From Tenebrio molitor (lineage: Eukaryota > Arthropoda > Insecta > Coleoptera > Tenebrionidae): a DNA stretch of 64,000 bases. Positions 38,421 through 51,413 of this stretch are shown piece after piece. Below the pieces are notes generated by a model. The model saw nothing but the letters and a program-made list of their open reading frames with translations. It searched no databases and had not been told where the DNA came from. The position numbers and the translations under genes were made by a program. The stretch is taken from positions 4,154,001 to 4,218,000 of the forward strand of contig NC_091052.1 of NCBI RefSeq assembly GCF_963966145.1, in the 5' to 3' direction. Within the stretch, counting starts at the first letter, position 1; every line of letters begins with the position of its first letter.

Positions 38421-39677
38421 CGTCGCCCAGCATCGGAAAATTTCAGATGTACTAGGTCGTACAAAACCTGTCCAGAATTTAAATTATTCGCAATATTTAA
38501 ATTAAGATGTGACAAATTGTAGAATTATAAACTCCCATTGGAATTTTAAGTTACGAATATCCTTTTGTACTTATTTCTAAGCGAAATGATTGTTCAAATG
38601 GAAGCTCTGAGGAAGTGATTTTAGGCGCCAGATTTAAATTTGAAGGGTGATAGATACATTTATTATCTGTTATGTAAAAAGTTATCAATAATAATTTAAC
38701 TTTTGGACTATCTACATTTAGAATATGACGGATAACATTTAGATTAACACTAATGAGTGTCGACTGTCCATTTAAGTAATTCATGCTTTTGATATTTGTT
38801 TGTAGGTTAAATATTAATCTGAATTAAGCAATGTAATAATTTGAAAATTCTCCATTTCACTGTCATTTCATTGTTATCTTGAACACTGTAACAATTAAAA
38901 GATCGTTTATTTCAATGTGTATATAATGAAGTGGTAAAACATTTGGTATCTTGAACATTATAATAATAAAAAGATCTTTCACTAATATACAGTTGCGGAA
39001 TTAAAATTTCGAGCAGTATTGTCATTTTTATATTGTATATCAAGTTTTGTTAAAAAAAATTGAAAAAAAGAAGTTAGAATTATGTTCACAAATAATATTC
39101 ACATCATCGTTGCGTTGACGAGATAAAATAGTGCTATTGAAGTTTCTAATTTTGTATTATTTTACACGCAAATTAAAGATAAAAAAATTGTATAAATTTG
39201 TGTGAAAAAAGGAATGATAAGATAATGTTATAAATATAAAAATGATATTTATTATAGGCAATTTAACATACTCCTGTATTTAATGGGTTGCATACCGTCT
39301 TATACAGACTTATACAGACCCTAGTGAAAGTTAAATGCAACCAGTAATGCGTTATTCAGTGATAACTTGATACATACCTTTAGTTACTATGAAATCTGGA
39401 CACTCCTGGCATTATTGACAATCACTTGACAGTTGCTTTTTGTATAATTCTGAAATAATTTTTGTTAATTAAAATGTGCTCCGATGACGAACGGATCGAT
39501 ATGATATTGATATATTATTTTTTTGTTTGACACTGTCAGAATTTGAGAATTTTCTCCTGTGTGAACGGATTTTGATAAATTTGACAACTTGTCAAAACGA
39601 AACATCAAGCTAATTTCAAAGATTTTCAGCGATTTGGAGCCTTTGGGGGGCTCGTCGAACAAAAAAACCTTGTATTC
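38421..39677. other. AT-rich intergenic DNA
   Basis: No supported gene; stops in all frames. Confidence 0.5.
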
Positions 39678-39800
39678 AACTCGTTCTTGTGTAATTTGGG
39701 CTTTTCTAAGCACTCGTGGACCTTTAAAACTCTCGTTTCACTCGAGTTTTAAACTGGCCCACTCATGTCAAAAAAAGCCCAAATTACACACGAACTCGTT
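39678..39800. repeat. 123-bp nested fold-back repeat
   Basis: Left arm AACTCGTTCTTGTGTAATTT plus GGGCTTTT is mirrored by right arm AAAAGCCCAAATTACACACG plus AACTCGTT. Between them lies a second inverted pair (CACTCGTGG...CCCACTCATG) and an inner AAAACTC/GAGTTTT pair. The transcript would fold into a long imperfect hairpin. No protein is encoded; it is best read as a non-autonomous fold-back element. Confidence 0.8.
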
Positions 39801-42184
39801 AAATAAACTACTATTATGATGAGTCAGTTTCTTAAATAAAAAGATATATTGTCGACTACTGCCATTTTAAAATTTTTATAATTGAGACTTTTGTGAGGGA
39901 TGTCCAAACCATACAAAAGTTTAAAATAATTCGTGTTTTTGGATCAAGTTATGAATGAAAAACGTATTGCTGGCTGTATTTAATTTTTGTTAGGGTCGGA
40001 AAGTTATGTGAATCAGTCTGTATACATTTATGGAATAATTGTAGTAAATATTTAAAGACAGGTTTTAATATTCGTTCAGTTGTTGATATTATTTAATAAC
40101 GTTGCTCAAGAGCTAAAATTTTCCTGGATGCAATAAGGTAAATTAGGTTAATCTCAGCCTGTACCTAGCACTCACAATGAAAACAATTTTGCTCTTAGAT
40201 AAAAGTACATAATATTAAGACACTACATTATATTGTTTGCAACATTAAAAAAGACGATCAATCTTTCTGAAGAAAAAAAATATCCAAAATAATTTTTTAG
40301 TTCAATTAAAAAAAATTATATACCCACCTTCCCAGCAGATAGTATAAACTGGAAGTTACAGAAGACTTTGTCAATGCCACGAAGCGAGAGGCGCAGCTTT
40401 CAACCACCTCAAGATCAAATTCTTACACCACAATAAAAACAAATTGTTTATATTCATGTCTTAAACGTCCTATCTTAAGGGAAATATCATATAACACCAC
40501 ATGAATTCTAAACCAGAGCTAATTATTTTTTAACATTACTTTGTAAACTTAGGGTGGTTAAAACAGAAAGTTTCAAAGTTAAAGTTAAAATTTGCCGCAC
40601 AGTGTAATTTACTGATCTCAATTTATTTGTTAGGTTCACACGTTCGATGTTTCAATGTTAACAGATGTTATCTAATCGTGAAGTTTACACTGTAAAATGG
40701 CTTCTCTATACATATTTCCAATTTTTTGCAAAACTCAGAAAGCATATAATTTTTCATTCCGTTAATTTATTCGTAAACAAAAACCACTATGTGTAAGTAT
40801 ATTTAGACGGTCTGCAACATTACAACTTATATGTTTACAATAATAATTTATTGTTAATGCCACATAATCCTCAGATTTGTCTACGTAACGTAAACGATTA
40901 AAATCCGTGCCAGGAGTATCTAGACGCAAGAACTGCCTCTCTCTTTCGCACTTATATTTTCGAAAAACCGTTGTGGAGAAAATCCTCCACCAAGTTAATT
41001 TTGTTGTCGCGGCTGTATCCTCATAATAACTCATAATTAACTTATGCAAAATGTATATAAAGCTTTATTTATTTTACTGAATTGCTGGAATATTATTCCC
41101 AAGTTTTGCATTTCAAATGAAAACTGCTTTATATTCAAATCAAGGACGCAACCCTTTTCTGACAACATTTTCCTTAAAACCTTCTCCATTGTTGCTTTAA
41201 TTTTATGTAAGCAACACCAAAGCGTTTTTCTAAAGCAAAAATTGCTTTCTCCTCGGTCTCATGTGCGCGACTAATTGGCCAAGTTGTTTATTTTTGTCGG
41301 AAAATTATTAATCGCATGCTAATTTTATCGTAATTATTGTAACGCTCCAAACTAGTTCACATTTGTTCGTAGCAAGTGTATCAACTTGCATAATATGACA
41401 TTACAAGGGCGCAGCCTCTATGGAGGGTTGCTACCACCCTCTACCCCGGGCTGATGATTAATTACCGCTTGATGAATATGCATGAGCGCAGCGGAGCGCG
41501 TTATCTGAATACTAAATACTTACAAACTCAACGACACCGTCAACGTTTTGGTACGATTAGCTCCAAAAATAAGGGTGTGATGAGAGGGCAGTAATAAGTC
41601 GACATGTGTGTATAGAAACGAATCGTTTTCGTATCGCGTAGGCCAATTTGCGACGTTTAAAAAATCGTCATCGTTTCGTCCCGACACATTTCCCTCGAAT
41701 TTGTAATTTTCTTGACGAGAGAAGATAATTTTGCCAATTTCGCTTAATCGAATTTTATTGCGGCGCTCTTTTTGCAATGGAACTAGACACTAACAGTATT
41801 AGCGTGAGGGTGACGATAATAAGAAACATACGTATTGCAATGCTAAACGCGTTTGACTCACTGATAATATTGCCTGTCGGTGTCAGATGCAATTTCTAGC
41901 TAATATATCTAACCAAACGGGGTGCAGGAGTGAACCTACCCCCGTGCCTATGAGCGAACATAAGCCGACTTATCTTTCATCATAAGCGCGATAAGCCAAT
42001 TATGACTGTTGCATACTATTTAATCAATGCGATTTAAAGCCAGAAGCTAATGGTTCGATTTAAGGGGTAGTTTAAATATGCCTGGCCGCTCTCCTAATTG
42101 CAGTGGAAAATGGCTATTTCTATATTTTGCTACTATGCACGATAGTCACAGTTAGTTAACAAGTTAACAAGAAATTGCATACAA
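39801..42184. other. Noncoding DNA, partly CpG-richer
   Basis: No supported gene. 41390-41520 is more GC-rich (GAGGGTTGCTACCACCCTC and CCCCGGGC). ORFs 40762-41049 and 41520-41777 (-) have no recognisable content. Confidence 0.4.
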
Positions 42185-42512
42185 ACAGGGTTTATAGTCA
42201 CGAGAGACTTCCGATGAAAATTTCGTTATATGCAACCCAAAATACAGAAACCCCTAGAACTTGCTATTTTGTTTAATTTGAAATAAGTTGGCAATTCAAG
42301 TAGCTTGTCGAATTAATTATGATTAATTATGAGACTTTCTCTTTATTGAGGTTATGAGCAAAAGTGAAAAATCAAAAACAAAACTGACATGACAGATAAT
42401 ACTGACATGACATTACTTTGTATAAATTTAGGAAGCTAGAAACTATTGGAAATAGTAGTTTCGGTTGGATATAACGAAATTTTTATCGGAAGTCTCTCGT
42501 GTATAACCCTGT
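42185..42512. mobile_element. MITE-like element with about 50-bp inverted ends (ACAGGGTT...AACCCTGT)
   Basis: The left end begins ACAGGGTTTATAGTCACGAG and runs through AGACTTCCGATGAAAATTTC. The right end is its inverted copy (GAAATTTTTATCGGAAGTCT, then CTCGTGTATAACCCTGT). It is about 328 bp long and encodes nothing. A clear target duplication was not identified. The inner border TGCAACCCAAAATACA is shared with the element at 56460-56917, indicating a related family. Confidence 0.85.
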
Positions 42513-45351
42513 ATTAAGATTTCACCATAAGTATCCAAATATGTGTTGATTTATACACAAAAGCGCCATAGAGCTGATCATCTCCAATAAGATAAGTGTC
42601 AAGTGTTGGTGAAGATATTTAAAATAATTGAAAAATATAAATTTTTCAGAAGATGTTAATGTTGAAATGAAATTATTGTAATATTCTTCCAAATTAATGC
42701 AACAGCAAAGAACCCCTTCTTAAATATGTGTTTTCTTTTTCTGGTATGAGTGAAAACTTGAAACTCCTATTTGCTTTATTATTCCGGTTAGATAACCTGA
42801 ATACGTTCTGATTTTGGAGCGACACAAGATGTGCTTGAACCTGTTGGTGGCCTTTGTTAGCGGGCGTCAAAATTTTGTTTTTGTAACGCGTCTTAATCGC
42901 GTCAAATATTTGACTTCTAATTCGTCCACAAATAGTAGAAACTGAAAAAGAGTCGACGTGGTGAGTCTCATTTAATTCGTATCAGTGTTTACTCACCCGG
43001 CGTATGCACAAAGCAAACATCTTTTATGGCAAGTCTTTTTAGGTGGTGCTACATAAATCACGCACCCTCCAAACAAAACCAACAGATAATATAATAAATA
43101 GCCAAACAACAAATACAATTTCCCGCCACATTATGAGGTACAAAGCGGTTTTATAGCCAGTGCGGAGTAATGAGTACCATCTGTTGTTAAAAAGGACAGT
43201 TTGTTTGACAACACAATACGAGGATGCGTTCCGCCCCCGGGGACGTGGAGTCGCGATGCAACCCCCGAGGGAGGCGACGGATTTCATCCACCGTTACATA
43301 AGTCAGGCTATTAATTAAGCGCGATGTTATTTCATAATCTGGCAAGTTTTCGGCGTTTATTTGGTTGTAATGCAGAGCAAGGTCTTATGCTCGATGAACT
43401 AGCTGTGCCACCAAACACAATATATCACCCGATGTGAATTGTATGAGGTATGGCGATATAGCCGCGGTGCCACACAAAGGACTGCATTGTAATGGAAATG
43501 TGGACTCGGTCCAGAATACTAGGATACAGAAAGGATCTTCGTATTGTCCGCATAACGCCCTGGATTACTAACTGTTATAACTTCTCCACTATTGTTCCTT
43601 TTGCTATTATCATGTCTCTGTGATCATATATAATAACTATTAAATGAATTACAATGTAAAATTCATGTTACACGCAGTTCATTAAGGCGCAAGGACAGCC
43701 CTTAATCCTGATCCAGAAACTGTTAAAATGACACGACACACACGCCCAAAAGTAAAAGAGGTGTGAACACGACCGCCATTCTTCACAGTAGTGTATTAAA
43801 TCTATTTTCAAAAAGAAGTCAGTAAACTGGCATTTCTTTTAAACTTTGTCGAGTCGTCTCCGAGCTAGGGGTCCCTCGCACACTTCAAAAGTTAAAAAAA
43901 CAACGGGATTAAAATTCTATTATGTTTTACAGTGGCTGTTGTACCGCCAAGAGCATATGTTTTTTCGCGGGGGGGTACTCTTGACGCCTCTGGATGTGTG
44001 ATTTAAAATTTTAAAAATATTTCACACGAATGCAGCACAAACAAGCAGCCCCTTATTTACTTTATTAAAACGACGAATAAAAATGTTATGCTAATGGAAA
44101 CGTGTCGATCCATGCTCGGATTATGCACTTTAGTTTTAAAAAATAACAAAAAGAAAAATAACAGGACACGTGACGTGGCATCCAAATGGCAGTGCTTTAT
44201 GATTCCAATTATCGTCAGCGAAATTTCTGTAATCGTGTGTTGGTACAATATAAAAATAAATTTTGTAATGGTTGTCCCGACGTTCACCATCATACCGTTT
44301 TATTCTGGGATTAAGATAAGAGATAAACGATAATTTTTAAAACTCGAAAAATTATCTTTGAGTTATTAGCAATAAATCCGTCAGGAGTTTTGGGTAATTT
44401 ATGTAACTACCAATTTTGTTATATTTAAAGCGATACACATATGATTAGGACAATTTGTAGTAATTTGTGTGGGTAATGCGGAATAAAGTGACAGAATGCG
44501 TGGAAACGTAGGTAGAAATTGGGATGATGAATTGGGTCATTCGATATCGGAGCTATAATTCAATCACACAAAAAATATGTTGAGTGATTAATTGTTGGTA
44601 ATTTATTTTTGTATCGCAGAACGAGAGAAGACCACATACAAAATTTATTTCGCAAAACGTGAACGTTCCGATATACAGCGATATGCATAAATGGGGTCGA
44701 TATTTTCTTAGTTTGTTTTAAAATTAATTCAGACCTTGAAAAATTCGAAAAAGACTTCCAGGTGGAGGAGTATCGATAAGCTCCTGATAATTCAATTGGA
44801 TTTATATTTTCGTGCAAGGTAAATATAAAAATCTTAATCCGTGTCGGTTGATCAATGGATTCGACCGTGCAAATACATCAAGATTGTGACAAAGAAATAC
44901 TTTTTAATAATGTAATACCCGCGATAACAACCATTGCAGACAGCAATTTAGATATGATTAGCCAAAACGCAGAAGAGATTAAAAAGCCACGGGTCGGAAG
45001 CTCAGTTTTGAAATCCTATTATTGGCCATAATCCTCCTATTTAAAATCAATTCGAATCCGACTTCACTGATTTTTAATATCCACAAAAAAATCATTCAAT
45101 TTTTGCTTATTTGCAATGCATCGATTTTTAATTAAAATCAACTGATGTGTTTTTACGTACCGAATGATTTCGCTTTGCCGTCCATAATTACGGCGTTTTT
45201 GTGCGGGTGGATTTCACTTCCGTTCTGTGTTATCATTTTTCGCTTAAAAAATTTTGATGAACAAAAAAATGTATTTTTTGAAATTTTGAAGAACGTGTCG
45301 TGGACGTGACGAATAACAATCTCAAAGACAGTTTAATATCAATTGTTTTTG
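42513..45351. other. Noncoding DNA with a GC-rich patch near 43.2 kb
   Basis: No supported gene. 43220-43290 is GC-rich (CCGCCCCCGGGGACGTGG). Open frames at 43039-43287 (-) and 44088-44333 (+) are considered chance. Confidence 0.4.
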
Positions 45352-45401
45352 GGGTGCGTAAAGGACACGTGTAATACAAAAAGCACGTGTCCTACGCGCC
45401 C
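45352..45401. repeat. 50-bp hairpin
   Basis: GGGTGCGTAAAGGACACGTG and CACGTGTCCTACGCGCCC are inverted copies around a 12-bp loop. The inner 9 bp each contain a CACGTG E-box core. Confidence 0.7.
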
Positions 45402-46506
45402 TTTATGTTTGTTTTACGCATCACGCCGCTCATTGAATTAACCGGATAATAGTAAAGCGTGCTTGTCCGGTTCTGTATTCTTCTAATCTGTCATTTACTC
45501 AAGGATTTCACTCTTAATACTCGCATTTCGTGTTCGTGGTATCACGTCGATTGATCGATTACACTTGAAAAGCTCAAATATTCGTTTTATTTAAATAAGT
45601 ACGGTTTATATTTACGTAAATCGGTCATAGTGTCACATGACATAATCAAAGACCTCCAAAAAAGATCGTTTAGACAATTAGACCAAAACCATCAACGAAA
45701 CTAAGTCAGTATATTATGTACAGTATTTTTGAAGAACTTCAAGGTTGCCTCGACTTCGTCTCGGTTTTCAGTCTCTGGGCTTAGCACAAAAAGACTCACT
45801 TCTACTCTCAATGATATAATCGTTATTCGTTATAATTATATATGTTTTCAGTACATTTTGGATTATGTTTTTACTTTTTGTACTTACCTATTTCTGTGTG
45901 GCCATTAAAGACAAGTTTCTAACATTAAAAAGTGCTTGAAATATTTAGCAACACATTTTCCTTGGACTCATTATTTATATGTAATACCCCAATATTTTTG
46001 GAAAACACTTACCGTACTTAGTATCGGGCCTTCAAATAAATATATATTTAGAGTAGGCGTAGGCGACATTCTAATTCTGTTAACAGTGTAAAGTAATTTT
46101 TGTAGGTAATCAATTATTCTTCGGAGTTACACAGGTTACATAGTAAGCTTTTTCCCAATTTCATATTGTTCTATTCCGTGGAGGGGAAATAGGGAGAATG
46201 CACTTCAAAAATTAAAAATATTTTCTAACCTAATTTTATTTCGTTAAAATGTCAGACGATTCTTGTGTCATTTTCTACGCTGGAAAAATGTTGCAAACAA
46301 TTGAATTTCCATAGATTGCTCTAAATATAAATTTACTTGAAGGCCCTTTACTATATGTAGATTAAAAAAAAATCATTTCTAAAAATAAGCTTATGCAGAA
46401 AAACCATTTATAGCTTTTTGAAACGCATGGAGGTGTCAATTTTGGGTCAGCCTACTCTTCACTGATCTCTTTTTTTCATATTTTTACTGAAAAAATGTCG
46501 ATTATT
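45402..46506. other. Noncoding DNA
   Basis: Nothing recognised. Confidence 0.45.
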
Positions 46507-46567
46507 ACCACGCAAGTAAAAGCTGCCGAATTTAAATATTCAACAGCTTTTATCCATTATGTGTGGT
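46507..46567. repeat. 61-bp imperfect hairpin
   Basis: ACCACGCAAGTAAAAGCTG is mirrored by CAGCTTTTATCC...GTGTGGT around a GAATTTAAATATTC core. It is a short fold-back sequence of unknown origin. Confidence 0.5.
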
Positions 46568-49007
46568 GATTTTTTTTGCACATGCCACTCCTAAAGGGAA
46601 TACATTTTCAAAATGAGGAAAAACGTGGTCGCTGTAACAGTTTAATGAGCAATACCTATTTAGGCGTATGAATTTCGATCGATTTCTAAAAAGTCAATTT
46701 AGCCCTTCACCTGAAAAACACACGAACAGGTGATTAATTTCGTTTTATGGCTGGTGTGTAATTACAAATAAAATGAGAAAGCTTCTCTTAATTGAATGCT
46801 GTTGTGGTCGGCCATTCCAAGTTTAAATGTAAGTCACGTATATAGAAATTACCTTGCGGTAGGAAGAACGTGGTGCTTTCAGGTACGGGAGTTCCTAAAC
46901 AAATCCTGGTAATCCATGCCGGCAATTTACTTCAGCCAAGGCTTTGTCCAGCAAGGCTTAGGCACTGAGTTTTATTATCTTAGTGGGTTGTGTGCCGGAC
47001 ACTACACACTTTCCACCATCTACGAACACCTCTGCGGGCTACTAAACCTGTCTGCTAACTTTATTATAAAATTTAGTTCTTGTAACGGCGAGGGACTTGC
47101 ACTAAATTCCATAAATGCCACCGACAATTTATCGCTTCAACAAGTTTGTCGTCCGAGAAGAAAACACTATCTGTAATTGTTCCATTGAAAATTAAACGAT
47201 TTCGCGTCGGGATTTTTCTATAAAAGTTCGAAATTAAGCGTGCGGCTTTGCACCGTAAAGCAGGATTCCCTTAAATCTTTTTTAAAACCCGAGCAGCAAA
47301 TACTTAAGCGTTAAACGATAAGCAGTGCATTCAATTAATTCGTTATCCTTTTAGTCGGAAACCTCTTAAGCGATCCGGGGAAAGTATTAAGATTTGCTTT
47401 GTTCCTGCCACTGTCCGACCGACGTGGGCGAGATGAAATGGAAGCAGGATTTGTTGTGTTTTATGTCGCGTTCCTGCAGCAGCAGGTAGGCGAGCTTACG
47501 CTGTAAGCCTGAACAGGTGATGCAGTAATGCAGCTGGTTTCCATTGTCTTGTTTTGCTCGGAGATCCTCAGTTCTTACAGCTTCACTGGATAAATTGAAG
47601 TCGGATTTGTCATCTGTTATAAACTGGACAAGTTAATTTTGATGGTGGATTTTCGTTAAAAGTCGCCTTTTGATAATGATGCAACCACATGTGCATCGAG
47701 GAATGGCATCATCCAGGAGCGAGGACTAAAGGATTGGGTGGATCGTTGGTAATCCTTATCTGAACGGGCAGAGCACGAGCCTCGCCTTAACACCGCGATT
47801 GAGGTGTTTGCACCATGCACTTCAGTGTTTATTGACAAATGCATCCTGTTAGCTCAGCAAATAGAATACATGCATTCGCCTGGCTAGGATATCCTGCATC
47901 ATGTATCCAACTAGGCGGACATAATCACGTCGGTGCTATGGCGGAGATTAAGACGGGTTTGTGTTTGACACTTGTAAACAACTTTCAAGTCTTTCGTGTG
48001 CATCGAAAATGTTTTTAAAATGTCGAAAATGTACTCCAAAGAAAGGATAAGACGTTATTTTAAGAGAAGAAAAAATTCGTCGTTCTCCAGCAGACTACGC
48101 AGCAACGAGAGATGAAATTGTCAAAAAGTGTTTTTAATCCAATCTTCAAATGAATAACTCCGACCACAAGAATGAGACTGTTCGTTAATTTTTATAACAC
48201 CCTTTTTTCACAGAATTGATCGTTAGGGACTTCAACCCTTCAGAATGTGCGGAGGAAATGTTATTGGGTGTTAGTTAAATGAAGCGGAAAATGCACATTC
48301 GAGCTTTGAATAAAAAGCAAGACATTCCAACGTAAATTAAATTGTTGTTGAATTTAAATAATTTAAAAACGAAGCAACTGATAGATATCTAAGGGCACCT
48401 TTTGCTAAGCTAAGCTAAGCATAAACAAATGTCGTTCGTATCAACCGCGGGAAATTCAAACTTTACTCTGTTCCAAATGGCTTACTTTTTTCAACACTTA
48501 TTCAACCCAGGTTTTCATTGTACTTTGGTATAAATTCATTATCAAATTACGATTACGGTTTTTGAAACATAATTTAAAACACGCTGTGTCATATGACCTT
48601 CAAACGAGTATTATGGATTACGAATGTTAACTTTCTTTCGAGCCAAAAAAAAATTGCAATAAAAATTCATGAAATGTAAACAAAAATTATAGAGATTCTG
48701 CCGTCATTTGAAGCCTGTTTGAAATTTGTTTGACTGCTTTAGAATTGGATTTGATCAACAAATAAAGTTTGGGACGTCCGTTGGCTTTCTTCAATAAACA
48801 AAACAAGATGATTAAAACCAACCAAAGATTAACAATTGAGATCTCTCCCACAATTTTCGAATTTCATGGTTCTCCGCAATATATTTTAGCAAATGGTGTG
48901 CCAGAACTGATCGAAAAATAAGTAAATCCTGTTTCACGATAAGTCGTCTCATATTCGTCACTTTTGGGATACTTTTGTTCAATTGCAAAAATTGTTTTTT
49001 TGCGTAC
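46568..49007. other. Noncoding DNA
   Basis: No supported gene. A short GCTAA microrepeat occurs near 48405-48420. The ORF 46916-47176 (+) lacks any supporting feature. Confidence 0.4.
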
Positions 49008-49109
49008 CGTAATGAAAGTGGCACTTTTTTACACGCAAAATCGTAGTGAAAGTAGCACTTTTTTACACGAAAAATCGTAGTGAAAGTAGTACTTTTTTGC
49101 ATCATTTTA
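49008..49109. repeat. Three tandem copies of a 34-bp unit
   Basis: The units start at 49008, 49042 and 49076, each beginning CGTARTGAAAGTRGYACTTT and continuing TTTACACGMAAAAT in the first two. Copies differ at a few bases and the third diverges at its end. It is a minisatellite or the edge of a repetitive element. Confidence 0.85.
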
Positions 49110-49228
49110 TTCCATCTCCTTGGAGATCGTTGTCAAAGCATACCTATTTTTTTTGTAATTTTTTATAAATCCTTTTGGACCAAATTTCTCAACTTACATG
49201 CTTACATCGATATGAAAAAAATAGTGTG

Positions 49229-49321
49229 TACAACACGTTATGAAAGTCTCTTTTTTTCACTTATTTGCTTGATCAATGTGCAAATTCGTGAAAAAAAGTA
49301 TGACTTTCATAACTAGTTGTA
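49229..49321. repeat. 93-bp fold-back repeat
   Basis: TACAACACGTTATGAAAGTC followed by TCTTTTTTTCAC is mirrored by GTGAAAAAAAGTATGACTTT then CATAACTAGTTGTA, around a loop of about 27 bp. The arm shares ATGAAAGT with the adjacent 34-bp tandem units, suggesting a common origin. Confidence 0.75.
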
Positions 49322-50298
49322 TAAATAACTATTTAATTAGGCGTAATGGAATTACTTTTAAACAGTGTTCTATGTTAATTACTTTTCACTACTTTGACGT
49401 TTATCTCCTGATGAAGTTACATTGATTCAGAATAGCTGTAATCAACAGAAATTGCTCGTTCGTTAATAATACGATAATCTGCTGCCTTAAGGGGTTGCAT
49501 ATTTTAACAATCTGAGAAAATACACTAGAAATCTGCAGGAAAGTTGAAATGAAGCCAACTTGTAGCTAATTATCATTATTTAAAATGACGTTCGTACACA
49601 TTATTATCTTAATTATACAACGTGTCTCTGAAATAAGTACATACATTAATTTTAATTGGTAAGAGAACTTGTTAATAGAAACAATATATTTAAATAAATT
49701 TTTTTCCTAAGCCTTGAAGTTATCCAGTTAAAATTATTGAAAGAAAGAACGAAAAAACAAATGTAAGAAAACTCTCACTTGTTTTTTGCTAACTTATGGA
49801 CAGCAGCTAACTATTGCGCCCGTTACTGTGACCTAAGTGCGGAAGAGAAAAAAGAGAATCATATGGTAGATATTAAATGAAAACAATTTTAATAATAAAT
49901 AAAAAGCATGGAAATTCTTAGCACTCCCGCACACTTCACCATACGCCAACACAATATCTAGGTATGTATTCACTATTCGAAAATAAACGCACTATTTTCA
50001 CAAAATTTTTGCTCAAATCACAGAATCAACACGTAAACACCTGCCTTGTGCAGTCGGATAAAACTAACTAAAAATGTATTCCTCTCTACCTTGGCCGCAG
50101 AGCGAAAAAACGTTATTCTAAAAACACAATGTTTTGCGTCGATTTTACAAAAAGTATCTACTATTTTCTTATAAGTGCCGTAATCATAAATACAAGGGTT
50201 GAATGGTGATGAGATGATGAATTGAACCTTGTCTTTATACCTATACCATTGTGGTATATTGTACAACCAGAATTATGCTGTAAAATTTAAAAAAAAAG
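49322..50298. other. Noncoding DNA
   Basis: AT-rich with no supported gene; nothing recognised beyond the tRNA terminator at its right edge. Confidence 0.5.
50288..50297 (-). terminator. Pol III T-run after the first tRNA-Val
   Basis: Read on the minus strand, CTTTTTTTTT follows the tRNA 3' end within 2-3 nt. This is a standard Pol III terminator. Confidence 0.85.
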
Positions 50299-50371
50299 TG
50301 TTTCCGCCCGGGATCGAACCGGGGACCTTCCGCGTGTTAGGCGGATGTGATAACCACTACACCACGGAAAC
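50299..50371 (-). tRNA. tRNA-Val (anticodon AAC)
   Basis: On the minus strand the 73-nt sequence has acceptor stem GTTTCCG/CGGAAAC with discriminator A, D-arm A-box TGGTGTAGTGGTTA, anticodon loop CTAACAC with anticodon AAC, and T-arm B-box GGTTCGATCCC. It has no intron and no encoded CCA. A run of nine Ts directly downstream is a Pol III terminator. It decodes GTT and, with A34 edited to inosine, GTC and GTA. Confidence 0.97.
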
Positions 50372-51340
50372 TTGAAAGAAACTCTTGTCGCGTTTTATAC
50401 CAGTACTCTGGATATACCACTTAGATTATTTAAAAAAGTTTATAAGTTAATAGTAAATTAATTTAAAAGTATGTACATATGATTTAAATAAAACGTAACC
50501 TAAAATTCAAAAATTAATATTCCAGTTACAAAATCAGTTCGTGGTTTAGAATAGATTGTATGATGATAACTGGTTTTATTGCACTTTATGGATATATGCA
50601 TACTACGGTATATTTTATCAAGGGAATTTACAATATATAGCTAGCTAATCCCAGTTATTAACTAAAAGCAAAAATTTAAATCCTATATCAGAGCTACTAA
50701 ATTATCTTCTAATGAAATGTTCGAAAATTATAATTAAAAATAGTGAATCAAATCAGTTGCCTTGTCGTAAACAATAAATCAATTAATTTCTACTTGTGTG
50801 TATTTTTATTTCACCATCTTCCTGTCTCTGATGAGATGTCGGTTAGGTGTTGATTTTTTTCGTTATTTTATTTGACTATATCCTCCGTTTTGATGTGTTG
50901 AATTCATTTTTAGCAATATTTACATTTCACATTGAGATTCACCCCATTGGTTTCCGCTTATATGGCAATAATAGTGTGTTTGGATCGCATCGATGGGGAG
51001 ACACGTTTTATTTTACAATCATTTATCTTAACCTCGCAACAATAGGCTGTCAGAAAGGGGATGACACGGACACCTCAACCCCAGTACGACGACCGATCGG
51101 TTGGGGAGACGAAATATCATCCCGAATTTTATGTCAAAATTTTGATGTATGCATATTGGAGTTGACCCGGCACCGCTCCGCTTATTATTTTATTGCCGAT
51201 TTAAATCGTAAACAAAGTACCTGTCATTTATTACCCACCTTCCAATTTTGCAAAAAAATTACAACGGCACACACAATTTAAGAATAAAAACAAAAAATAC
51301 TGCACTTCATTTACATAATACAGGTAATAAAAAAAAAGAG
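50372..51340. other. Spacer between two tRNA-Val genes
   Basis: 969 bp. The + strand ORF 50847-51281 (144 codons) has no recognisable domain and is not called. The tRNA flanks differ from each other, so the duplication is either old or limited to the tRNA itself. Confidence 0.45.
51330..51338 (-). terminator. Pol III T-run after the second tRNA-Val
   Basis: CTCTTTTTTTTT on the minus strand directly follows the tRNA 3' end. Confidence 0.85.
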
Positions 51341-51413
51341 TGTTTCCGCCCGGGATCGAACCGGGGGCCTTCCGCGTGTTAGGCGGATGTGATAACCACT
51401 ACACCACGGAAAC
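51341..51413 (-). tRNA. tRNA-Val (anticodon AAC), second copy
   Basis: Identical to the copy at 50299-50371 except for one base in the variable loop (AAGGC against AAGGT before the T-stem). It has the same intact acceptor stem, A- and B-boxes, AAC anticodon and downstream T-run, so both copies look functional. Confidence 0.97.

Noticed and set aside
46916..47176. 86-codon + strand ORF
   Set aside because: No recognised family, no transcript signals, isolated.
48405..48420. GCTAA microrepeat
   Set aside because: Only about three short copies; too small to interpret and no regular spaced array. No CRISPR-like array exists in the window.
50847..51281. 144-codon ORF between the two tRNA genes
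   Set aside because: No recognisable motif and no promoter or poly(A) context. Most likely chance.
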